Assembly (NCBI GenBank): GCA_016220085.1
Contig: JACRIN010000008.1
Location: 102,584 to 166,583, forward strand
DNA length: 64,000 nucleotides
Reading direction: 5' to 3'
Origin: Planctomycetota bacterium
GTDB lineage: Bacteria; Planctomycetota; UBA1135; GCA-002686595
The notes below the pieces were generated by a model that was not told where the DNA came from, ran no database searches, and saw nothing but the letters and a program-made list of their open reading frames with translations. Made by a program: the position numbers and the translations under genes. Positions within the stretch are counted from its first letter, which is position 1, and each line of letters begins with the position of its first letter. Of this stretch, positions 36,653 to 44,331 are shown piece by piece.

Positions 36653-38698
36653 ATGTCGGAGCCGTCGTCACGAGCGCGCGTCGCGGTCGCGCTCGGGCTC
36701 GCGGCGGCGACGTTCGGGCTCTACGCGCGCACGCTCGGCCACGACTTCGTCCACTGGGACGACACCGAGTACGTCGCCGAGAACGCGTTGGTCGCGCGCG
36801 GGCTCACGCTCGACGGGCTGCGTTTTGCGTTCACGCACGCCCAGACGAACTACCACCCGCTGACCTGGCTCTCGCACATGCTCGATTGCGAGCTGTTCGG
36901 TCTCGCTCCGGGCGCGCACCACGCGGTCAGCGCGCTACTACATGCCCTGGCGGCGGTCGTGCTGCTCCACGCGCTCCACGCGGCGAGTCGCGCGTTCTGG
37001 CCGAGCGCATGGGTCGCGGCGCTGTTCGCGTTCCACCCCGCGCACGTCGAGTCGGTCGCGTGGGTCGCCGAGCGCAAGGACGTGCTCGCGGCGCTGTTCG
37101 GGTTCGCGACGCTCGGGCTGTGGGTGCGATGGACGCGAGCGCGGCGCCCGGCGACTTACGGCGCGGCGCTCGCCTGCTTCGCGCTCGGTTTGCTCTCGAA
37201 GCCGACGTTGGTGTCGTGGCCCTTCGTGCTCGTGCTCGTCGATCTGTGGCCGCTCGAGAGGCGCGGGCTCGCGCGGCTCGTCGTCGAAAAGCTGCCGTTC
37301 TTCGCGCTTGCCGGCGTCGCGAGCGCGGTCACGCTCTTCGCCCAGCACGCCGGAGGCGCCGTCGCGGACACCGAGCAATTCGGCGTCGGCGTGCGCGTCG
37401 CCAACGCGCTCGTGTCGTACGCGGTGTACGTGCGGCAGTTCTTCGCGCCGATCGGGCTCGCGGTGTTCAATCCGCACCCGGGCGAGGCGCTCTCGACGCT
37501 CGCGATCGCAGGATCCGCGGCGCTGGTGCTCGGTGCGAGCGCGTGCGCGTGGCGTCGGCGGACGCGCGCGCCGTGGCTCGCGGTCGGACTTGCGTGGTTC
37601 CTCGGCGTGCTCGTGCCGATGATCGGGCTGGTGCAAGTCGGCGCGCAGGCGCACGCGGATCGCTACACGTACCTCGCGCACGTCGGGCTCTCGATCGCCG
37701 TCGCGTTCGGCGGCGCCGAGCTCGTGCGCGCCGGTCGCATCGCCGCCGACACCGCGAAAGGGCTCGCCGTCGCGTGGCTCGCGGTGCTCGCGGTCGCGAC
37801 GGTGCGCCAGGTCGAGACGTGGCGCGACACGGGGACGCTGCTCGGCGCCGCGGTCGTGCGCACCGGCGACGATTCGCTAGCCCGCGCGGCGCTCGGCGAT
37901 TGGTTGACGAGCCAGGGCCGCGCTGCGGAAGCGATCGAGCACCTGCGCGTCGTCGTCGCGGCGCACCCGCGATTCGGGCGCGCGCGGCGCTTCTTGGTCG
38001 GCGCGTACCTCGCCGCGGGGCGCGGAGCGGAGGCGTTGGCGCTCGCCGAGGAGTCGGCGGCGCTCGAGCCCGACGACGCGACGGCGTGGCAACAGCTCGC
38101 GACGACGCGCATCGGCGTCGGCGACGTCGACGGCTCGCTCGCGGCGTCGGCGCGAGCGTTGGAGCTCCGTCCGGACTGGGCGGCGGTCGCGCGACAGCGT
38201 GGGTTCGACTTGTGGCTCGCCGGCCGCGTCGAAGAAGCCGTCGCGGCGTTCCGGCGCGCGCGGGAGCTCGCGCCCGAGTCCGCGCGAGGCGCGGACGAGT
38301 TCGAAACGGACTCCGCGCGACGCGCGGACGAGTTCGGGACGGAGTCCGCGCGAGCCGCCGACGAGCTCGCGTCGGCCGAACGATTGCTCGCGGACCCCGA
38401 CGCGCACTCGCCGACGATCGACGCGTTCCGCGGCGCGTTGACGCGCGATCTGCACGCTCTCGCGGCGCTGCGTTGGCGCGCGGGCCGCGCGGAGGAGGCG
38501 GCGGAGTCGTGGCGGCGCGCCGCGGAGCTCGCGGCGACGCGCGCCGAGGCGGAGTCGTACCTCGGCTGGGCCGAACTCGCGCGAGGCGAGCCGTCGAGCG
38601 CACGGCGGCACTTTCAGGCCGCGCTCGCGCTCGCGCCCGACGATCCGGCGGCTCGCGAGGGGCTGCGTTTCGTCGACAAGCTCGGCGCGGATCGCTGA
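36653..38698 (+). CDS. Membrane protein, GT-C-like with TPR tail (TMTC-like)
   Basis: 681 residues. An N-terminal multi-pass part of about 10 helices has the motifs DFVHWDDTEYV and FHPAHVESVAWVAERKDVLA typical of TMTC/GT-C-type proteins, in which an acidic pair near the first loop is functional. The C-terminal 250 residues hold TPR units (EAIEHLRVVVAAHPRFGRAR, EALALAEESAALEPDDATAW, AAESWRRAAELAATRAEAES). A three-copy 11-residue insert (residues 542-574) interrupts the TPRs. Likely transfers sugar from a lipid carrier to exported proteins or glycans, by analogy. Confidence 0.82.
   Translation: MSEPSSRARVAVALGLAAATFGLYARTLGHDFVHWDDTEYVAENALVARGLTLDGLRFAFTHAQTNYHPLTWLSHMLDCELFGLAPGAHHAVSALLHALAAVVLLHALHAASRAFWPSAWVAALFAFHPAHVESVAWVAERKDVLAALFGFATLGLWVRWTRARRPATYGAALACFALGLLSKPTLVSWPFVLVLVDLWPLERRGLARLVVEKLPFFALAGVASAVTLFAQHAGGAVADTEQFGVGVRVANALVSYAVYVRQFFAPIGLAVFNPHPGEALSTLAIAGSAALVLGASACAWRRRTRAPWLAVGLAWFLGVLVPMIGLVQVGAQAHADRYTYLAHVGLSIAVAFGGAELVRAGRIAADTAKGLAVAWLAVLAVATVRQVETWRDTGTLLGAAVVRTGDDSLARAALGDWLTSQGRAAEAIEHLRVVVAAHPRFGRARRFLVGAYLAAGRGAEALALAEESAALEPDDATAWQQLATTRIGVGDVDGSLAASARALELRPDWAAVARQRGFDLWLAGRVEEAVAAFRRARELAPESARGADEFETDSARRADEFGTESARAADELASAERLLADPDAHSPTIDAFRGALTRDLHALAALRWRAGRAEEAAESWRRAAELAATRAEAESYLGWAELARGEPSSARRHFQAALALAPDDPAAREGLRFVDKLGADR
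38276..38374 (+). repeat. Three 33-bp in-frame tandem repeats
   Basis: Units at 38276-38308, 38309-38341 and 38342-38374 each encode (E/D)SAR-x-ADE(F/L)-x2 with small changes, between TPR units of the membrane protein. Confidence 0.85.
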
Positions 38699-38823
38699 GT
38701 GCGGATCGCTGAGCGGGCTTGCGAGCGACCTCGCGAGCGCGATTGCGAGCGCGGTTGCGAGCGGGCGCGAGCATCCCGCGGCGGGCTCGCGCCGTCGAAC
38801 GCCGGTCGGTCGCGTCGGCGCGC

Positions 38824-38829
38824 TACACT
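38824..38829 (+). promoter_or_regulatory. -10 element of the Rieske gene, leaderless
   Basis: TACACT ends 6 bases before the GTG at 38836. No clear -35 at 16-18 bases. The same hexamer in similar context precedes nuoA. Confidence 0.45.
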
Positions 38830-38835
38830 CGCGTT

Positions 38836-39939
38836 GTGTCGCACTCCGATCCGTTGGACGTCGACGAGGATCTGCTGAAGGCGCGGACGCCGAAGCCGGA
38901 GTTCTACCTCGAGCCGCTGTGGCACCGCCGCGTCGTCGAGCGCGTGTTCGCGCGCACGTGGCACTGGCTCGCCGACGCCGAAAGCGTCGCGCCCGCGGCG
39001 TTCGCCCGGCCGGCGACGCTCGCGCCGGGATCGCTGTCGGAGCCGCTGGTGCTGGTGCGCGACGAGCACCACCACCTGCGCGCGCTCTCGAACGTCTGCA
39101 CGCATCGCGGCGCGCTCGTCTGCGAAGCGGCCGGGCACGTCAAACGCTTGCGCTGTCCGTATCACGGCCGGCGCTTCGAGCTCGGCGGCCATTGCACGTC
39201 GATGCCGGAGTTCGAGGACGTCGAGGGCTTCCCTTCGCCGGTCGATCACCTCGCGCGCGTCGCGCTCGCCGAGCGCGGGCCGCTGCTCTTCGCGTCGCTC
39301 GCGCCGGCGCACGAGTTCGACGCGTGGTTCGGCGTGCTCGCTCCGCGGCTCGCGCACCTGCCGATCGCTCGCGCCCGCTACGATGCCTCGCGGTCGCGCG
39401 ATTTCGAGGTCGAAGCGCACTGGGCGCTCTACTGCGAGAACTACCTCGAAGGCTTCCACATCCCGTTCGTGCACCCGGCGCTCGCCAAGGCGGTCGACTA
39501 CGCGAGCTATCGAACCGAGCTCCACCCGTTCGGCTCGTTGCAGATCGGAGAAGCGCTGGGTGAAGATCCTGCCATCGTTCCGCCGGAAGGTGCGCCCGAC
39601 GAGGGTCGGCGCATCGCCGGGTACTACGCGCTGCTTTTCCCCGCGACGATGCTCAACGTCTATCCGTGGGGCCTGTCGCTGAACGCGGTCCAGCCGCTCT
39701 CGCCGACCCGCACCCGCGTTCGTTTCCGCAGCTACGTGTGGGATCCCGAGCTTCTGGGCCGCGGCGCCGGCGGTGACCTCGCGCAAGTCGAGTTCGAGGA
39801 CGAGCACGTGGTACGGAGCGTGCAGACCGCGCTCGCTGCGCGCTTGCGACCGCGCGGACGGTACTCGCCGACGCGCGAGACCGGCGTGCATCACTTCCAT
39901 CGCCTGCTCGCGCGCTTCCTGACCGAAGCGCGTGCGTAG
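38836..39939 (+). CDS. Rieske-type aromatic-ring-hydroxylating oxygenase, alpha subunit
   Basis: 367 residues. Rieske [2Fe-2S] ligands: Cys88, His90 (NVCTHRG) and Cys107, His110 (RCPYHGR). The mononuclear iron site is His208 and His213 in NYLEGFHIPFVHPAL, with the acidic ligand probably in FEDEHVVRSVQ. The family includes choline monooxygenase-like and ring-hydroxylating enzymes. No reductase or beta subunit gene is adjacent, so electrons must come from elsewhere. Substrate unknown. Start GTG 38836 is set by the promoter and family N-terminus. Confidence 0.88.
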   Translation: MSHSDPLDVDEDLLKARTPKPEFYLEPLWHRRVVERVFARTWHWLADAESVAPAAFARPATLAPGSLSEPLVLVRDEHHHLRALSNVCTHRGALVCEAAGHVKRLRCPYHGRRFELGGHCTSMPEFEDVEGFPSPVDHLARVALAERGPLLFASLAPAHEFDAWFGVLAPRLAHLPIARARYDASRSRDFEVEAHWALYCENYLEGFHIPFVHPALAKAVDYASYRTELHPFGSLQIGEALGEDPAIVPPEGAPDEGRRIAGYYALLFPATMLNVYPWGLSLNAVQPLSPTRTRVRFRSYVWDPELLGRGAGGDLAQVEFEDEHVVRSVQTALAARLRPRGRYSPTRETGVHHFHRLLARFLTEARA

Positions 39940-40038
39940 TCGCACGTCGACGGCGCGCGCTTCTCGCTATTCCCAAGCCCCGCGCCGCGATAGATTCCGT
40001 TCCTCGCGCCCGCCCCGTCTCCAGCCGATCGAAGCGCC

Positions 40039-41991
40039 ATGAAACAATCGAACTGGTACCGTCTTTCCTTCGTCGCCGCCTGCATGCTCGGATCGCTCTC
40101 CGCTTGCGGAGGCGGTGGCAGCAGCGGCTCGACCCTCTTCACTCCGTTCTCCACGGACGAGGCAGTCTCCACCAGCGCGCGCGTCGTCGTCAGCGGCAAG
40201 TGGCTGGTCTTCCAGGCCGACGAAGCGACGATCGCCGCCGGGACCAACCTCAACGTCCTGAACGGCGACGCGGACACCACCGACTCGATCGCGGTGGTCG
40301 TCAACATGGTGTCGAAGGCCGAGACCGTGCTCGGCGTCGCCGCGGTCGACTTCGCGGTCGTCGGCGCGCACGTGTACCTCGAGGTCGACGAGAACCTCGA
40401 CGGCTTCGACTGGAACAACGACGCGGACACGAGCGACGTCGTGCTCTGCCACTGGCCGACCACCGGCGCCGGACTCTCCAGTCCGGCCGCGGCGGACGTC
40501 GAGTACGTCGACGACCTCGAGGACGAGTCCAATCAAAACCTGCTCGAGGTCGATGGTCGTCTCTACTACGCGCGCAGCGACTCGACCGCCGGGCTCGTGA
40601 ACGGGGACACGACGCTCGCGTACCTCGAGACCACCGCGCCGGTGACGCCGGTCGCGATCACCGCGGTCGACACCGCGTTCGTCCACCATCCGCGCATTCT
40701 GCGCGCCGAGGAAGACCTGCTCTTCCTCTACGAGGACGAGACGGTCGAGACGCTCGACCTGAACGGCGACGCGGACACCACCGACGAGGTCGTGCTCGCG
40801 CTGCTCGACGGCACCGATTCGGCCGCGCTGGTCGCGTCGGTCGAGCTCGCGCTGCGCGACGACAGCACGCCGCTGCGGGCGCGCAACGTCGCCGCGAACG
40901 ACTGGAACGTCGGGTTCCTGGTCAACGAGGCCGAGCAAGGCACCGACGTCAACGGCCTCAACGACGCGAACCTGTTCCCGGGCGGCTGGAAGCCCGACAA
41001 CTGCCCGACCTACACCGACACCGACACCGGCGACGACGTCCTGCACTTCCTCCTCTTCAAGGACTGGCTCGCGAACCCGATCACCGATCCCCCGGTCAAC
41101 ACCGGCCTGACCGGACGCGACCAGATCGTGTTCACGGCGGCGGTCGTCGGCACGATCTCCGACGAGGGCGACGAAGGCGGCGGAGCGTGCGACCTGAACG
41201 ACGACGGCGACTTCACCGACGAGATCGTGCGCTGGGTGAAGATCGCGACGCCGGACGCGCCGGAAGGCAACGACGCGTTGCTGGTCGCGGTCGCCGACTC
41301 GACGCCGGGCGGCGCGTCGGGCCTGACCGACCTCAACGGGATGCTGCTCGCGGTGATCGACGAGGGCGAGGACGACGGCAACTACGACGCGAACGCCGCC
41401 GACAACGTCTTGCTCGCGTGGATCGACCCGGTCAGCCCGGTCGCCTGGACCGCCGACCACTCGTCGACGTCGACGCTGTTCTTCGGCGTGCCGTGGCTCG
41501 GCGAGGCGCGTCCGCACGACTACGTGCGCGTCGCGTTCCAAGAGTCCGTGTTCGCGCAGAACATCGGCGGGTCGGCGGACTCCGCGTTCGGCAACGACGA
41601 TGGCGACACCACCGACTCGCTGCCGGGGCTCGCGCTCTTCGCGACGCCGGGCGACCTCGACTTCTACTGGCCGAAGGTCGCGACCAGCGCGATCAACGCC
41701 GGCGTCGCCGTGCACAACAACGTGCTCTTCTTCCGCATCAGCGAAGCCGCCGACAAGACCGACTGGAACGGCGACGGGGACAAGCTCGACACGATCCTCG
41801 CGCGCACCGCGCTCAACGGCTCGAACTTCCTCTCGCTCGGCACCGCGAACGACATCACGGACCGCGCGGCGGTCGAAGGCGGGGGCTCGGTCGGCGCGGC
41901 GTGGATCGCGAACGAGGCGGAGGCGGACAAGGACTACAACAAGGACGGCGACAAGACCGACCAGGTCCTGCGCTGGTGCCGGATCGGTTGA
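40039..41991 (+). CDS. Asp-rich lipoprotein with calcium-loop-like repeats
   Basis: 650 residues, lipobox LSAC followed by GGGGSS (about residues 20-24), so probably lipid-anchored. Seven loops of the form D-x-N-x-D-(A/G)-D-x3-D-x-(V/I)-(L/V) begin near residues 74, 124, 240, 385, 518, 575 and 632. They resemble EF-hand/dockerin-type calcium loops, for example DLNGDADTTDEVV and DYNKDGDKTDQVL. The last three are exactly 57 residues apart. Between them are beta-rich WD/NHL-like stretches. It probably binds calcium and folds as a propeller; partner unknown. A TAGATT hexamer at 39991 may be its -10. Confidence 0.78.
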   Translation: MKQSNWYRLSFVAACMLGSLSACGGGGSSGSTLFTPFSTDEAVSTSARVVVSGKWLVFQADEATIAAGTNLNVLNGDADTTDSIAVVVNMVSKAETVLGVAAVDFAVVGAHVYLEVDENLDGFDWNNDADTSDVVLCHWPTTGAGLSSPAAADVEYVDDLEDESNQNLLEVDGRLYYARSDSTAGLVNGDTTLAYLETTAPVTPVAITAVDTAFVHHPRILRAEEDLLFLYEDETVETLDLNGDADTTDEVVLALLDGTDSAALVASVELALRDDSTPLRARNVAANDWNVGFLVNEAEQGTDVNGLNDANLFPGGWKPDNCPTYTDTDTGDDVLHFLLFKDWLANPITDPPVNTGLTGRDQIVFTAAVVGTISDEGDEGGGACDLNDDGDFTDEIVRWVKIATPDAPEGNDALLVAVADSTPGGASGLTDLNGMLLAVIDEGEDDGNYDANAADNVLLAWIDPVSPVAWTADHSSTSTLFFGVPWLGEARPHDYVRVAFQESVFAQNIGGSADSAFGNDDGDTTDSLPGLALFATPGDLDFYWPKVATSAINAGVAVHNNVLFFRISEAADKTDWNGDGDKLDTILARTALNGSNFLSLGTANDITDRAAVEGGGSVGAAWIANEAEADKDYNKDGDKTDQVLRWCRIG

Positions 41992-42022
41992 ACGAGCGCG
42001 GCGACGGCGCGCGCGCGGAGCG

Positions 42023-42943
42023 TCACTTCGCGCGCAGCCAGACCGCCTTGCGGCCGCCGTCGGTTTTCGGGGGCGGCGACTGCATGCCTTCGAGGAAGAC
42101 GCTCGCCGCCTTCTCGAGGGCCGCTTCGCGCGCCTCGCCGGCCGCGAAGCGCTCGACGATCGCGTTGCGCAGGGTCAGCGCGAGCTCCTGAGCCTGCTTC
42201 CCGTTGGTGTCGACGTGCACGAGCTTCGCGCGGCCGTCGCGGCGCAACGCGAGGGCGACGCGCTCGACCGCGGCGCGCTGGAACATGTCGAGGAACCTGC
42301 GTTCGAGTCGCAGCTGCTTGCGCGGGTGGAAGCGCTCGATGTTCTTGCGCCAGAGCTTGCGCTCGCTCGAGAGCAGCACGTGGTTGAAGATCAGCTTGTT
42401 CGTGCCCATCGACAGCATCTTGCGCGGCACGGTCGAATTGACGAGCTCGTCCAATCTCGCGAGCCGGTGATCCCACTTGAGCACGGTGATCGCGTGCCAA
42501 CGGTCCTCGGCGACGAAGCGGTCGGCGTTCGCCTCCCAATAGAGGTGGCCGAGCGTCTGCCCGCGCGCGTACCGCGCGAGGTGGTAGGGGACGAAGTGGT
42601 TGTGCGCGATCGTGTCGGCGGCGAGGTGCGACAGGTAACCGAGCACGAACGCCTCCTCCGCGGGCGAACGCGCGAGCCCGAGCATCGAGTCGACGATCGT
42701 CCAGCGGTGGCAGTGGTTGTAGTGCCCGCCGAACGCCTTGAAGTTGATGATGTCCGCGGCGATGTGGCCGTACTGCCAGGCGGGGCGCTCGGCCTCGATC
42801 AGGTCGGCGATCCGCGCGGGCAAGAGCTCCTTGCGACGACGGTAGACGCGCGCCTCGAACTCCAAGTGGTTGCCGGGGCCCCACGCGGCGAATGCGAGCA
42901 CGATCGGAACGAGCGCTGCGACGAGGAACCACATGGCGGCCAC
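42023..42943 (-). CDS. Zinc-dependent phospholipase C-like protein
   Basis: 306 residues with a signal peptide (MAAMWFLVAALVPIVLAFA); cleavage would leave AWGPGNHLEFE, close to the usual N-terminal Trp ligand. Histidine/aspartate motifs of the family are HIAADIINFK, HYNHCHRW and the long helix GYLSHLAADTIAHNHFVPYH. Members hydrolyse phospholipids or act in membrane turnover. The C-terminal third is basic and helical. Divergent from the glycosyltransferase gene; 42944-43165 holds no clear gene. Confidence 0.82.
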   Translation of the reverse strand: MAAMWFLVAALVPIVLAFAAWGPGNHLEFEARVYRRRKELLPARIADLIEAERPAWQYGHIAADIINFKAFGGHYNHCHRWTIVDSMLGLARSPAEEAFVLGYLSHLAADTIAHNHFVPYHLARYARGQTLGHLYWEANADRFVAEDRWHAITVLKWDHRLARLDELVNSTVPRKMLSMGTNKLIFNHVLLSSERKLWRKNIERFHPRKQLRLERRFLDMFQRAAVERVALALRRDGRAKLVHVDTNGKQAQELALTLRNAIVERFAAGEAREAALEKAASVFLEGMQSPPPKTDGGRKAVWLRAK

Positions 42944-43165
42944 CTATTTCGAACCCGGGAGCGCGGAAGTCAACCTTCGCGAGCTCATGCATTCACGTCG
43001 TACGCACAAAGGTCTTCGCGAAGCCGCTGACGCGCGCTCCGAGCGCTCTCTCGAAGCCGTGCTCGCCGAGCTCGTGCTCGCTTACGCGGCGCCGCGCGCA
43101 GCGCTCGTCCCACGAATCGCGCGCGCATGCGTCGATTGTGGAAGATTTCGAGCTCGCGTGCTTCG

Positions 43166-44320
43166 ATGGTGGCCTCCGTGACCGCGCTCCAGACCGCCAC
43201 GATCGTCCACGTCGACGCCGAGACCGGATTCTCCGGCGGCGAAGTGCAGGTCTTCCTTCTCATGCAGGGCCTCGCGAAGCGCGGTTGGCGCAACGTGCTG
43301 GTCGCGCCGCCGGCGAGCGCCGCCCTGGAGCGCGCGGCGAGCCTCGGCATCGAGACGCGGCCGATCGCGATGCGTAACGATCTGCACGGCGGCGCGGTGA
43401 TCGAGCTCCGGCGCGCGTTCCTGGAGTGCGGCGGCGAGCTCGTCCACCTCCACAGCGGCCGCGCGACCTGGCTCGGCGGCCTCGCCGCGCGCCTCGCGAA
43501 GCTGCCCGCGATCACCACGCGCCGCATGGACCGCAAGGTCCGCGGCGGCGTGCGCACGAGGCTCGTCTACCGCTCGCTGACGCGGCGGGTCGCGGCGATC
43601 TCGCCGGCGGTCGTGCGCGCGCTCGAACGGGGCGGCGTGCCGAAGGAGCGGATCCGGCTGATCTGGAGCTCGATCGACCCCGCCGCGCTCGCGCCGCGCC
43701 GATCGCGCGAGGAGCTGCGCGCGGAGCTCGGGGTGCCGGCGGACGCGTTGGTGCTGTTGACGCTCGGCGCGTTGGTGCCGCGCAAGGGCATCGACGTGCT
43801 GCTCGCCGCACTCGCGGAGCTCGAGGAAGAGAGCGTGCGTCCGCTGCTCTGGGTCGGAGGCGATGGCGATGCGCGCGCGAAGCTCGAAAAGCGCGCGAAG
43901 AAGCTCCGGCTCGCCGAGCGCGTGCGCTTCCTCGGCGCGCGCCGCGATGTCGGCGATCTGCTGGCCGCCGCCGACGTGTTCGTGATGCCGTCGCGGCGCG
44001 AGGGGCTCGGCGTCGCCGCGCTCGAGGCGATGTCGGCGAGCCTGCCGCTGGTCGCGTCCAACGTCGGTGGGCTCGGCGAAGCGGTCGTCGACGGCCGCAC
44101 CGGGCTCCTGGTGCCGCCCGAGGACGTGTCCGCGCTCGCCGCGGCGTTGAAGCGCATGCTCGCCGACGCACCGTTCCGTGCGAGTTGCGCTGCGGAAGGG
44201 CCGCGTCGGATCCTGGAGGGCTTCCACGTCGATCAGATGGTCGCCGGTTACGAGGCGCTGTATCGCGAGCTGCTCGCCGAGCCGTCCGCCGGCGCTTCCA
44301 ACCGCACGCCGCCCGCGTAG
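43166..44320 (+). CDS. GT4-type glycosyltransferase
   Basis: 384 residues from ATG 43166, or from GTG 43178 (VTALQTATIVHVDAETGFSG). N-terminal FSGGEVQVF loop, then donor half with LTLGALVPRKGIDVLLAALA, LLWVGGDGDARAKLE and the SRREGLGVAALEAMSASLPL signature. Cytosolic. Its stop codon TAG is also the first part of the -10 hexamer for the next gene. Confidence 0.87.
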   Translation: MVASVTALQTATIVHVDAETGFSGGEVQVFLLMQGLAKRGWRNVLVAPPASAALERAASLGIETRPIAMRNDLHGGAVIELRRAFLECGGELVHLHSGRATWLGGLAARLAKLPAITTRRMDRKVRGGVRTRLVYRSLTRRVAAISPAVVRALERGGVPKERIRLIWSSIDPAALAPRRSREELRAELGVPADALVLLTLGALVPRKGIDVLLAALAELEEESVRPLLWVGGDGDARAKLEKRAKKLRLAERVRFLGARRDVGDLLAAADVFVMPSRREGLGVAALEAMSASLPLVASNVGGLGEAVVDGRTGLLVPPEDVSALAAALKRMLADAPFRASCAAEGPRRILEGFHVDQMVAGYEALYRELLAEPSAGASNRTPPA

Positions 44321-44323
44321 ACT
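44318..44323 (+). promoter_or_regulatory. -10 element of the GH113-like gene, overlapping a stop codon
   Basis: TAGACT begins with the TAG stop of the glycosyltransferase. GTG at 44332 follows 8 bases after the hexamer. TTCCAA at 44296-44301 (16-base spacer) is a possible -35 inside the upstream gene. Confidence 0.45.
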
Positions 44324-44331
44324 CGGGCGTC

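Noticed and set aside
38836..39939. Complete ring-hydroxylating dioxygenase operon
   Set aside because: Only the alpha subunit is present; no ferredoxin, reductase or beta gene among neighbours.
42987..43181. Possible 64-residue gene ending in a GTGA overlap with the glycosyltransferase
   Set aside because: Third-position GC is only about 59% by my count, far below real genes here, and no ribosome site; the GTGA overlap alone is weak.
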